Of a stretch of 24,631 nt of DNA, positions 15,419 to 22,774 are shown piece after piece. Below the pieces are notes generated by a model. It was not told the DNA's origin and did not search any database. It saw only the letters and a program-made list of their open reading frames with translations. How positions within the stretch are numbered: position 1 is the stretch's first letter; every line of letters begins with the position of its first letter. Origin of the DNA: GCA-002712965 sp913048525 (GTDB taxonomy: Bacteria > Chloroflexota > Dehalococcoidia > Lucifugimonadales > UBA826). The stretch is taken from contig CAJWWP010000026.1 in NCBI GenBank assembly GCA_913048525.1, forward strand, positions 1-24,631, in the 5' to 3' direction. A program made the position numbers and the translations under genes.

Positions 15419-17208
15419 GGTTCCAACCACACCTGTTGCCAGTGTGAGTATTCGCTAGAAGAGAAGTTTGGATAAAAGTTTATTACCTTGTTCGGCCAAG
15501 TCCATGTCTCGATATTGGTAATTGGCATAAATCTATAAGCGTGTTCTAGTAGATGGTTGTTTATCATTTGGATAATTGTTGTTCTTGCAGTTATATCGTA
15601 TTCAACTGCTTGTTTCTCGAGTAGCGAGTCTAATGCGTCGTCCTTGTGTTTGGTAGTGTTCCATTGTCCTTCACTATGTAATACCGGCAATAAGTACCCA
15701 TTGGGAGTTGATTGTGGGAAAGTAGGACCTGCCAATATCTGAAAGTCGCCCGTGTGCCAGTGATTCGCGTAAGTTCTTCGGTCAACGTAATTTATTATAG
15801 GATTGAAGCCAGATTCTGTTATCTGTTTGGATATCAATTCTGCAGTGGCTTTATAACTAGTATCGAAATCACCTACTGTTATGTTAAGTGGTAGATTTTG
15901 AGTATTAATTTTTGAGACCTTTAACTCAGGATCTAAGAAATATTTTTGCCACTCGTCAGGATTTGGAGACCATGCTGGATTTGCCCAAGGAAAACCAAAT
16001 GAGAAAAAACCATGCCCGTCCCAGGCTTTGTTTATGATTAAATTTGGATCTATTGAGGCCATGATAGCCCGTCTGATATTTTTTGAATCTAACGGTGGTT
16101 GAGCAGTATTGAAGGCTATTTCAAATCCTGAGCCTGGAACCGGATTTTGTAGACGAGCCTGTAATTTTTTTGAGTTGGTGTTCGTGGTATTAAGATTAAG
16201 TAGGTCAAGTAGCCCAACACTATATCCAGCTAAACGCGCATCTGAATCCGGGACAAAATTAAACTGAATAGCATCTAGGTAGGGAGCCTGTTCTATTCCT
16301 GACCTTGAGGTCATTCTAACTACCCCCATTCCATCGTAGTTACTGAGGGTCCATGAACCCGAAGTGACAAGTGCAGAAGAGGACAGATTAGATTGAGATA
16401 ATTCGGCAGTATTTTGGGAAATTATTTTCGTTTTCCCATTCGCTAATGCTGCAAAAAAATCAGAATCTGGCCAGACCAATTGGACCTTGAGTTCATCGTC
16501 AGACATAGCTTCAACGTTATTGATCATGTGGATAATATGTGAATTAGAGGATGTCTCATGACTTTGCCTTCGCAAACTGTATTCGATGTCTTTTGCAGTC
16601 ACTCGTTGGAATTCTTGTTCATTAGGGTAATTCCAGCTGATGTCTTTTCGAATTTCAAATAAAAATTCGTTGGGTGAAGTCATCGTCCACCTAGAACACA
16701 AATCGCATTCTGTCGAAAGAGATGGGAGTGATATATCTTCATTTGTCTTAAATCTCATAAGCCTGCTGTAGGCAATTCCAGGGCCCCATGCTGCATATCC
16801 ATCTGAGGCCTCTATGTGAGGGTCCAAGCTCTCAAACCATACTTCAGTAGGAACCGTTAAAGACCCACCATATTTGCCTATTGGGGTCGGGTGATGAGTG
16901 GGAATATTTATGTCTACTGTTGCAATTTGTGTTGGGGTATTCAATAGGGGAGTGCTTGTGGGAACGATCGTCAGGGGAGTGCTTGAGGGAACAATCGTCG
17001 GAGGTACCTCTATAAATGTTTGTTGATGTGTTCTTGTTGGTTCTGGTATGGGGTTTAAATTTAGTGTCGGTGTTCTAGGGGAAGTTATTGGGGTAGTGGT
17101 GCTAATGGAGGATTCTCGTTCCTGTGTGGGAGTACACGCCACAGCCAAAAATGTGACAGTAAACAGAACGTTAAGTAGCCATTTCCTGTTGTGTGATAGA
17201 TAAAGCAA
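15415..17208 (-). CDS. Peptide/nickel-type solute-binding lipoprotein (SBP family 5)
   Basis: Extracytoplasmic binding protein of an ABC importer for peptides or similar solutes. The 597-residue precursor starts with KWLLNVLFTVTFLAVAC, a signal with lipobox and lipidated C25, then about 85 residues of Thr/Pro/Ser-rich spacer (26-110), then the binding domain from about residue 112 (GKYGGSL...ESLDPHI...). The domain includes the conserved RRAIMASIDPN region near 367-377. No permease or ATPase genes are adjacent, so transport partners lie elsewhere. The frame opens with TTG at 17208; no in-frame ATG occurs before the lipobox, so TTG is likely real. Its 3' end overlaps sufU2 by 4 nt in convergent orientation. 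Confidence 0.85.
   Translation of the reverse strand: MLYLSHNRKWLLNVLFTVTFLAVACTPTQERESSISTTTPITSPRTPTLNLNPIPEPTRTHQQTFIEVPPTIVPSSTPLTIVPTSTPLLNTPTQIATVDINIPTHHPTPIGKYGGSLTVPTEVWFESLDPHIEASDGYAAWGPGIAYSRLMRFKTNEDISLPSLSTECDLCSRWTMTSPNEFLFEIRKDISWNYPNEQEFQRVTAKDIEYSLRRQSHETSSNSHIIHMINNVEAMSDDELKVQLVWPDSDFFAALANGKTKIISQNTAELSQSNLSSSALVTSGSWTLSNYDGMGVVRMTSRSGIEQAPYLDAIQFNFVPDSDARLAGYSVGLLDLLNLNTTNTNSKKLQARLQNPVPGSGFEIAFNTAQPPLDSKNIRRAIMASIDPNLIINKAWDGHGFFSFGFPWANPAWSPNPDEWQKYFLDPELKVSKINTQNLPLNITVGDFDTSYKATAELISKQITESGFNPIINYVDRRTYANHWHTGDFQILAGPTFPQSTPNGYLLPVLHSEGQWNTTKHKDDALDSLLEKQAVEYDITARTTIIQMINNHLLEHAYRFMPITNIETWTWPNKVINFYPNFSSSEYSHWQQVWLEP
16946..16999. repeat. Two tandem 27-bp repeats in the lipoprotein spacer
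   Basis: Units 16946-16972 and 16973-16999 begin AGGGGAGTGCTTG and differ at only two positions. They encode the repeated nonapeptide TIVPSSTPL/TIVPTSTPL in the Thr/Pro spacer of the solute-binding lipoprotein. A recent slippage-type duplication is the simplest explanation. Confidence 0.85.
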
Positions 17209-17260
17209 AGTAGCAACCTAGAATCCACTGCATTTTCTTAAAGAGGTCGTTAGAGTTAAG

Positions 17261-17266
17261 TATAAT
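17261..17266 (+). promoter_or_regulatory. Candidate -10 box for the TatD gene
   Basis: A perfect TATAAT lies 55 nt upstream of the TatD ATG. The -35 region at 17-nt spacing reads TTAAAG (17238-17243), matching 3 of 6. Suggestive only. Confidence 0.35.
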
Positions 17267-17320
17267 CTGGAATGCGATCCATAACATTGCAAAAAAGTAT
17301 TTTGAATTAATGAGAATAAA

Positions 17321-18118
17321 ATGATTATTGATACTCATGTTCATCTTCATTCTTATCCGGAAGAAGAAATAAATAACATTTTACAAAGAGCCCATTCTGT
17401 GGGTGTGGGATTTGTCATTGATGCCGGCACTACGCTTGAAACGTCATCAGTTTCTATAGAGTTGTCATCTCGTCATGACCGATTTTTCTCTGGAGTTGGA
17501 GTTCATCCAATGGATATAAAAAATCCACTTAACACTGAAGATTATGATCAATTACAATCCATGGCCTCAAGTAATAAGAAAGTGATTGTGATGAGTGAAA
17601 TAGGACTTGATTATTTGGAAACATCTCCAGATCGAGCCTGGCAATTTGACGCTTTTAGGAGGCAAATTGCTATTGCGAAAGAGCTTGATCTTCCAATTGT
17701 CTTTCATAGTCGGGAAGCACACCAAGATTGTTTTCGAGTTCTTTTAGAAGAAAGAGCATATGAAATTCCTGGGGTGATGCATTACTTTCAGGGAAGTTTG
17801 GATGATGCAAAGAGGGTTATAGATTTAGGGTTCTATATTTCAATAGCTAGACCTATTTTTCGTCTTGACCACCTCGCTGATGTTGTTAGACAAATATCTC
17901 TTGATCACATCGTGGTAGAAACAGATTCTTCGCCTCAACCATTCAAAAAGAATCGTGATAATTGGACTGAACCAAGGCACCTGAAACCGATTATAGATAA
18001 GATTGCTAAATTGCAAGAAAAATCCCCGGGAGAAGTTGAAGAAGTCGTATTTGCCAATACTAAAAATTTACTTTCAAAACGATGGCACATAGTGGAGGAA
18101 TATATTTCCTGTGGGTAG
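17321..18118 (+). CDS. TatD-family metal-dependent hydrolase
   Basis: TIM-barrel metal hydrolase; TatD members act as 3'-5' DNA exonucleases/deoxyribonucleases or related phosphoesterases in the cytoplasm. The 265 residues show the metal-binding residues in order: H6 and H8 (DTHVHLH), E93 (MSEIGLDYL), H129 (VFHSREAH), H154 (MHYFQGS) and D202 (ETDSSPQP). The last loop reads TDSSPQPFKKNRDNWTEP in place of the common TDSPYLAP, so substrate preference may differ. It is divergent from the solute-binding protein and convergent with the Yip1-like gene 4 nt after its stop. Family call secure; substrate unknown. Confidence 0.9.
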   Translation: MIIDTHVHLHSYPEEEINNILQRAHSVGVGFVIDAGTTLETSSVSIELSSRHDRFFSGVGVHPMDIKNPLNTEDYDQLQSMASSNKKVIVMSEIGLDYLETSPDRAWQFDAFRRQIAIAKELDLPIVFHSREAHQDCFRVLLEERAYEIPGVMHYFQGSLDDAKRVIDLGFYISIARPIFRLDHLADVVRQISLDHIVVETDSSPQPFKKNRDNWTEPRHLKPIIDKIAKLQEKSPGEVEEVVFANTKNLLSKRWHIVEEYISCG

Positions 18119-18122
18119 GATC

Positions 18123-18731
18123 TTATACTAGAGCGAATGGATATATAACCATCCATCCCATGAGAAGTATCCAAGACATTAACCAGCCTAAAAACCCCGG
18201 AATAATCGCTTTTGCTAAGCTGACGTTGTTTGCTGAAGCGATTGCCCTTGTTACTGTTGCCATAAGCCATACTGATATTATGAGAAATAAATAAGATCCA
18301 ATGAGCGGGATGCTCCCAAAGACGAGAAAAACTCCAGGGCTATAGGCTATTCCAATTGACCTCATGCTTGATCTGAAGTCGATTTCGCTGCCCATCATGT
18401 TGCAAATAGCCTTAGCAACAAAGGCCCACATCATCCAACCTACCATGACAGTGCTAAATGAAACTAGTACGGGATATATGGTGTTTAGTCCCCCTGTAGG
18501 GAGGGGACTATTTCCCGAATATTGAACCCAAATCGCCAGAGACAAGCCTGTTGCAGCCACAGAGCCTAGAGAATGAAGAACCAGTTCCGCTTTAGATCGG
18601 AACGCTGGGAATATGGACGAGTCTAGTGTTGCCGCCCTAAACCCGTATTCAACTAGTGATGGACTCCTAAGTTGGTGGGAATTATTATCTGGTTCATTCT
18701 GTTTAGGGGACTTTTTAGTACTTTTTGCCAT
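18123..18731 (-). CDS. Yip1-like multi-pass membrane protein
   Basis: A 202-residue integral membrane protein with a charged, soluble N terminus (about 45 residues, Lys/Ser/Pro-rich) and about five hydrophobic helices from residue 50. The layout and residues such as GWMMWAFVAKAICNMMGSE and the YSPGVFLVFGSIPLIGSY region resemble the Yip1 domain. Function of bacterial members is not known. Its stop is 4 nt from the TatD stop. Family assignment is by resemblance and moderate; membrane nature is clear. Confidence 0.65.
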   Translation of the reverse strand: MAKSTKKSPKQNEPDNNSHQLRSPSLVEYGFRAATLDSSIFPAFRSKAELVLHSLGSVAATGLSLAIWVQYSGNSPLPTGGLNTIYPVLVSFSTVMVGWMMWAFVAKAICNMMGSEIDFRSSMRSIGIAYSPGVFLVFGSIPLIGSYLFLIISVWLMATVTRAIASANNVSLAKAIIPGFLGWLMSWILLMGWMVIYPFALV

Positions 18732-18782
18732 GATAATGAAATTGGTTTGAGGGAATGGTAATAGTGTAGACTTTTCAGGCTA

Positions 18783-18788
18783 TATAAT
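18783..18788 (+). promoter_or_regulatory. Candidate -10 box for the sodium-pump module
   Basis: TATAAT lies 72 nt upstream of the gamma-like subunit start at 18861. No convincing -35 hexamer is present at 16-18 nt spacing. Weak. Confidence 0.25.
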
Positions 18789-18860
18789 CCCACTGCAGGT
18801 AATATTATTCAAATCGACTCTTCCACTTTCACTCAAGCGCTATATCTAACCGTTGTCGGT

Positions 18861-19064
18861 ATGGTAACGGCCTTTTCCCTTCTCCTGGTTCTTATCGGCT
18901 CTATTGTTACGGTAAGAATTTTGGGACGAAAAATAATTTCAAAAGATGTCCTTAGTGAGGATGAAAAAATTTTAGAATCTAAAAACAAATCAATCGCTGC
19001 AGCTGTGGCTGCCTCTGTTATTTACGCTAAGACTAATAGTCGCCGCCCTAACACTGGAAATTGA
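18861..19064 (+). CDS. OadG-like gamma subunit of a sodium-pumping decarboxylase
   Basis: A 67-residue protein with one N-terminal transmembrane helix (about 3-21), a charged middle (KDVLSEDEK) and an Ala-rich SIAAAVAASVIYAK tail. This size and layout fit OadG/MmdD-type gamma subunits, which stabilise the membrane complex. It lies 9 nt before the beta subunit gene. The sequence is too short for a confident family call alone; the neighbours decide it. The SD is weak. Confidence 0.68.
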   Translation: MVTAFSLLLVLIGSIVTVRILGRKIISKDVLSEDEKILESKNKSIAAAVAASVIYAKTNSRRPNTGN

Positions 19065-19073
19065 TAAAACTAA

Positions 19074-20231
19074 ATGCAAGAGTTTTTTGATTTTATATCT
19101 ACCACGGGCATAGTTAATTTAGACTGGCGCCAGGGCATTATGATTCTAGTAGGCGTCGGGTTTATCGCGCTGGCAATTCGAAAGAAATTAGAACCCTATG
19201 AATTATTGCCTATAGGTTTGGGAATAGTAGCAGCTAATTTGCCTCTAACGGGGTTAGTGGATTCTCCCGCAGATACAAGCGATGTCCAGGGAGCGGGGAT
19301 ATTTGGAATATTTTTTCACTATGGTCTTTCTTTTTGGAATATATTGCCGCCAATAATTTTCCTTGGGATAGGAGCGTTAACCGATTTTGGGCCTGTAATC
19401 GCCAATCCCAAGACTTTGCTTCTAGGAGCTGCGGCTCAAGTGGGTATATTTGTCGCTTTTTGGGGAGCACTTTTTGCGGGATCGCTTGGAATGGGATTTG
19501 GGATAGAGGAAGCAGCTTCCATAGGAATTATAGGTGGAGCAGATGGACCTACCACAATATTTCTATCAGCCCGATTGGCTCCTGAAATTCTTGGTGTTAC
19601 CGCTGTGATTGCGTATTCATACATGGCATCAGTTGCATTTATACAGCCTCCATTGATGAGACTGTTTACGACAAAAAAGGAACGTCAAATCGTGATGTCT
19701 CCTCCTAGGGATGTTTCGAAGCTAGAGAGACTTATTTTTCCGCATGTCGCTCTTATCGTTATTATATTGATAGTACCCAAGTCTGCTCCGTTGATAGCGA
19801 TGTTTATGATTGGAAATATTTTTAGGGAAAGCGGCGTCGTCCCAAGGCTTACTAAAGCAGCTTCGAATGAGGTGCTGAATATTGCGACTATATTCCTGAT
19901 GATTACAGTGGGGACTCAACTGACCGCAGAGCGAGTGTTCGATTTTCAAACTCTCGTTATCTTAGGGTTGGGACTGTTGGCTTTCTCCTTCGGAACTGTC
20001 GGAGGTATTTTATTTGCTCGCCTCATGAATCTTTTCCTGAAAGAAAAGATAAACCCACTCATTGGGTCTGCAGGTGTTTCTGCGGTGCCTATGGCAGCTC
20101 GAATTTCCCACCAGATAGGTCAAGAGGAAAATCCCAATTCTTTTCTCCTACCACATGCTATGGGACCCAATGTTGCCGGGGTTATTGGGTCGGCTGTCAT
20201 AGCCGGTGTGTTCATTTCGTTGGTCAACTGA
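19074..20231 (+). CDS. Sodium-translocating decarboxylase beta subunit
   Basis: Integral membrane subunit (OadB/MmdB/GcdB family) that decarboxylates carboxybiotin and exports sodium. The 385 residues carry many helices and the hallmark IIGGADGPTTIFLSAR with D157, the Asp of the sodium/proton site. They also show GNIFRESGVVPRL and the C-terminal SAVPMAARI and LLPHAMGPNVAGVIGSAVIAG. The family pumps sodium using the free energy of decarboxylation, or runs in reverse. It follows the gamma-like gene and precedes a biotin carrier by 1 nt. Which substrate (oxaloacetate, methylmalonyl-CoA, glutaconyl-CoA) cannot be told without the alpha subunit, which is not here. Confidence 0.94.
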   Translation: MQEFFDFISTTGIVNLDWRQGIMILVGVGFIALAIRKKLEPYELLPIGLGIVAANLPLTGLVDSPADTSDVQGAGIFGIFFHYGLSFWNILPPIIFLGIGALTDFGPVIANPKTLLLGAAAQVGIFVAFWGALFAGSLGMGFGIEEAASIGIIGGADGPTTIFLSARLAPEILGVTAVIAYSYMASVAFIQPPLMRLFTTKKERQIVMSPPRDVSKLERLIFPHVALIVIILIVPKSAPLIAMFMIGNIFRESGVVPRLTKAASNEVLNIATIFLMITVGTQLTAERVFDFQTLVILGLGLLAFSFGTVGGILFARLMNLFLKEKINPLIGSAGVSAVPMAARISHQIGQEENPNSFLLPHAMGPNVAGVIGSAVIAGVFISLVN

Positions 20232-20232
20232 T

Positions 20233-20667
20233 ATGAAAAATAAGTTGCAAATTCGGGTGGGAACTAGATGGTATCAGGTAGAGGTAGAGGACATTGCATC
20301 AGATCCGATAAAGGTATTGGTTGATGGTGAAATGTACGAGGTGTCCCTGGCCGATACGGGTATTGTATCGGAGCAAGAAAAAAACTCACAATCTAAATTG
20401 CTTTCAATTAACTCCGATGAGATGGGGGGCATTCATAAATCTCAAAATGGAGGTCACAAGTTTTTCGATTCACCCATGCCGGGTTCTGTAATATCGGTTT
20501 CAGTCAATATCGGTGATTTACTTGAAATAGGTGACCAGGTTTGTATTTTGGAATCTATGAAGATGCAACAAATTGTTATTACTGATGTTGCAGGCGAGGT
20601 AACAAGAATTGTAGTTGATCCAGGGGACCAGGTTTCACAGGGTACGCCTTTGATAATTCTCCGTTAG
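20233..20667 (+). CDS. Biotin carboxyl carrier protein (decarboxylase biotin subunit)
   Basis: Biotinyl domain protein that carries CO2 between the carboxyltransferase and the membrane beta subunit. The 144 residues have a polar N-terminal region (1-75), a hinge, then SPMPGSVISVSVNIGD and the biotin site ESMKMQQ with K110, followed by the DPGDQVSQGTPL finish. The frame is open to 20206 in beta, but the ATG at 20233, one base after the beta stop, is the sensible start. It lacks the Pro/Ala-rich linker typical of many decarboxylase carriers. It could also serve an acyl-CoA carboxylase, but context favours the sodium pump. Confidence 0.88.
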   Translation: MKNKLQIRVGTRWYQVEVEDIASDPIKVLVDGEMYEVSLADTGIVSEQEKNSQSKLLSINSDEMGGIHKSQNGGHKFFDSPMPGSVISVSVNIGDLLEIGDQVCILESMKMQQIVITDVAGEVTRIVVDPGDQVSQGTPLIILR

Positions 20668-20670
20668 GTA

Positions 20671-21282
20671 TTACTTAACGACTTTATCATTCAAATCGCT
20701 TAGAGCTTTGACCGCTACTTCCATTTCCCATCTCTCCCTTACGGGATGAATTAGTTTAACAGCTGTATTCAGATATTCCTTAGCTCTGATTATGTCCCCC
20801 TGATCCCTGTAGATCATACCTAGATACATATGTGCTCCCCCTAGATTGGGATCTATCGACAAGGCTGATTCGAGATCTTCCATTGCAAAGTCTATTCTTT
20901 CGGAGTAGTAGTAGGATCCTCCTCTTCCCTTATATGCTATAGCCAAGTCCGGCATCCGTCTTATTACTTGCGAAAAACCGTTAACCGCATCAGTGTATTC
21001 TTCAATTCTTAGTGAATGTACAGCCCTGTTATATATAAATAGGGCGTCTAGTTCCGGAGTTGGGGATTTTTGAGGATGTGGGGTACTGGATATCGGATAG
21101 GGGGTAGATGTTGGGTAGGGGGTAGACGTAGGGTAGGGAGTACTTTGTTCTTGGACAAGCTCGGACTGAATGTATTCACTATCAGAGCTATCGCTCATTT
21201 TTCCTCTTGTACATCCTGCCACAGCTAGTAGCATGAAAACCGTCATAATAACTAAAAATTTATGACCACCATCAAATTTCAA
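20671..21282 (-). CDS. TPR-repeat lipoprotein
   Basis: A 203-residue predicted lipoprotein with signal and lipobox LLAVAGC (lipid C24), a Thr/Pro/Tyr-rich spacer (about 44-75) with repeated STPYPT, and three tetratricopeptide repeats (about 80-183). Each TPR shows the usual small-residue pattern (for example AHMYLGMIYRDQGDIIRAKEYL), implying protein-protein interaction outside the membrane. The start is TTG at 21282, since no in-frame ATG precedes the hydrophobic core, with GGAG about 12 nt upstream. It is convergent with the biotin carrier (3 nt between stops). The partner is unknown. Confidence 0.85.
   Translation of the reverse strand: MKFDGGHKFLVIMTVFMLLAVAGCTRGKMSDSSDSEYIQSELVQEQSTPYPTSTPYPTSTPYPISSTPHPQKSPTPELDALFIYNRAVHSLRIEEYTDAVNGFSQVIRRMPDLAIAYKGRGGSYYYSERIDFAMEDLESALSIDPNLGGAHMYLGMIYRDQGDIIRAKEYLNTAVKLIHPVRERWEMEVAVKALSDLNDKVVK
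21098..21142. repeat. Tandem 18-bp repeats in the TPR lipoprotein spacer
   Basis: Units at 21098-21115 and 21116-21133, plus a partial third from 21134, begin TAGGGGGTAGA or a close variant. They encode the STPYPT hexapeptide repeats after the lipid anchor. Consistent with slippage expansion. Confidence 0.85.
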
Positions 21283-21434
21283 AGTTTTGAGGCTCCGTTA
21301 GACTAGAATTGTTGTTGAATTGGTTAGCCGAATGACACTTTATTATAGAAATCGCCACAGAATAGCATAGTCCACTAATCAAAAAACAACTATATGTTTT
21401 AAAATAATTTAGGATTGTTCTCGACCTATGTCAC

Positions 21435-21440
21435 AGGAGG
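21435..21440 (+). promoter_or_regulatory. Ribosome-binding site that decides a TTG start
   Basis: AGGAGG ends 5 nt before TTG at 21446. The upstream ATG at 21428 has no SD in front of it and itself precedes this AGGAGG, so the TTG is the better start for the gamma carbonic anhydrase-like gene. Confidence 0.65.
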
Positions 21441-21445
21441 TAAGT

Positions 21446-21958
21446 TTGATTAAGTCACTTGGTAGTAGTATTCCAGTAATTCATCCTACGGCTTTTGTTA
21501 GTGAAGCTGCGTATGTAGTGGGGAATGTCGAGATTGGTGAAGGATCTAGTGTCTGGCCGGGTGCTGTGGTCCGGGGGGACATGGGGAAAGTAACAATTGG
21601 CAAACACACTAATATTCAGGATAATTCTATCGTTCATGGCGATGCAAATGTTTTTATCGGCGACAGCGTAGTCATTGCCCACAGAGTGCTGTGTCATGGA
21701 ATGGAGATAGGTGATGGTTGTCTGATAGGTAATGGGGCCATCGTCAACGATGGAGTGAAAATAGGTAAGAATACGATCATTGGATCTGGTGCCATGGTGG
21801 TGGAGAACATGGAAATTCCTTCTGGATCTATCGTAATGGGTATTCCTGCGAGGATTCGCGGTGAAGTTCAGCAAAAACATTTAGATTTGCAAAAGTGGCT
21901 TGTTGGAGTTTATTCGGATAATGCCCAACGCTACAAGTCAGATGGCAATTTGGAATGA
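21446..21958 (+). CDS. Gamma-class carbonic anhydrase-like hexapeptide-repeat protein
   Basis: Left-handed beta-helix protein of about 170 residues from the TTG start, with repeated (I/V)G-x-G hexads: VGNVEIGEGSSVWPGAVVRGD, KHTNIQDNSIVHGD, GDSVVIAHRVLCHG. Metal-ligand histidines of the Cam/CaiE/PaaY group appear as IVHGD, IAHR and LCHG. Family proteins are trimers that hydrate CO2, or have lost activity (PaaY/CaiE lineage). The gene stands alone, divergent from the TPR lipoprotein and convergent with the importer. It is also seen in some complex I holoenzymes, so a link with nuo is possible but not shown. Confidence 0.85.
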   Translation: MIKSLGSSIPVIHPTAFVSEAAYVVGNVEIGEGSSVWPGAVVRGDMGKVTIGKHTNIQDNSIVHGDANVFIGDSVVIAHRVLCHGMEIGDGCLIGNGAIVNDGVKIGKNTIIGSGAMVVENMEIPSGSIVMGIPARIRGEVQQKHLDLQKWLVGVYSDNAQRYKSDGNLE

Positions 21959-21973
21959 ATCTGAGATAAGCCT

Positions 21974-22774
21974 TTACTTCGTCTTCGGATATGAATTAAA
22001 AACGGGGAGTACCACAGGCGACCCTCCCTCCGGATGAGGGATAATGGCAACTTCTGCTCCATACGCTTCTTTTATATTAGCCGGAGTTAAAACTTCCTCT
22101 GGCGTTCCGTCTGCAAATACCTTTCCCTCTGAGACCAAGATCATTCGGCTACTATACCTAGCAGCCAGTGTTAGATCATGAATACCTATGACAGTGGGCC
22201 CTAACCTGGATTCGTGTGAATTTGCGATAAGATTCATCATCTTCGATTGATGCGATAGGTCTAGATTGGATGTAGGCTCATCAAACAGCATGACGGGAGA
22301 GTTTTGGGCGAGAGCCAGTGCAAGCATACCTCTTTGTAGTTCACCGCCGGATATTTTGCCTAGTTGACGTTCTTTGATTTTTAGAGTGTCAGTAACATCC
22401 AGTGCTTCGTAAACCACCTGGATATCTTCGTCGCTCTCCCATTGTGTGAGGCTGAGATGTGCATTTCTGCCCAGCATTACGAATTCAGAAAGTTTCACAT
22501 TTTGTGGAAGGCGGGGATTTTGGGGTACAGTTGATACAATCCGAGCTCTAGATCTGGGACTAATTTCTCCTATTTGTTGTCCCATTACGTATACTTCCCC
22601 ATGAGATGGCTTTAACAAACCGCCTATCAGTTTTAGTAATGTAGTTTTACCCGCACCATTTGGACCAACCAAAGAGACTATCTCTGTATTTCCTATTTCC
22701 AAATCCACGTTTTTGATTACATCGTTTTTGCCGTATGAAAACCGTAGGTTTGTCAGAGCTATACCAGTAGTCAT
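21974..22774 (-). CDS. Metal-chelate/cobalamin-type ABC importer ATPase
   Basis: ATP-binding subunit of a FecCDE/BtuCD-type importer. From the ATG at 22774 (266 residues) it carries Walker A GPNGAGKTT (37-45), signature SGGELQR (142-148), Walker B VMLFDEP (161-167) and H199 (IGIHDLTLAARYSSR). The frame is open to 22828, but the ATG at 22774 overlaps the permease stop as ATGA, the typical coupled arrangement, so I prefer it. Cognate permease and binding protein genes precede it. The substrate (Fe(III)-siderophore, haem or cobalamin) cannot be told. Confidence 0.93.
   Translation of the reverse strand: MTTGIALTNLRFSYGKNDVIKNVDLEIGNTEIVSLVGPNGAGKTTLLKLIGGLLKPSHGEVYVMGQQIGEISPRSRARIVSTVPQNPRLPQNVKLSEFVMLGRNAHLSLTQWESDEDIQVVYEALDVTDTLKIKERQLGKISGGELQRGMLALALAQNSPVMLFDEPTSNLDLSHQSKMMNLIANSHESRLGPTVIGIHDLTLAARYSSRMILVSEGKVFADGTPEEVLTPANIKEAYGAEVAIIPHPEGGSPVVLPVFNSYPKTK

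Noticed and set aside
18486..18510. Inverted repeat TAGTCCCC/GGGGACTA in the Yip1-like gene
   Set aside because: It is inside coding sequence with no U-run and only 8-bp arms, so no terminator or regulatory role can be supported.
21455..21880. 141-residue open frame antisense to the gamma carbonic anhydrase-like gene
   Set aside because: Its His/Asn/Thr-rich composition is that of an antisense frame opposite Gly/Ile/Val-rich hexapeptide repeats.
22018..22042. Short hairpin CCCTC/GAGGG near the end of the importer ATPase gene
   Set aside because: A 5-bp stem within coding sequence and no T-run; not a terminator.
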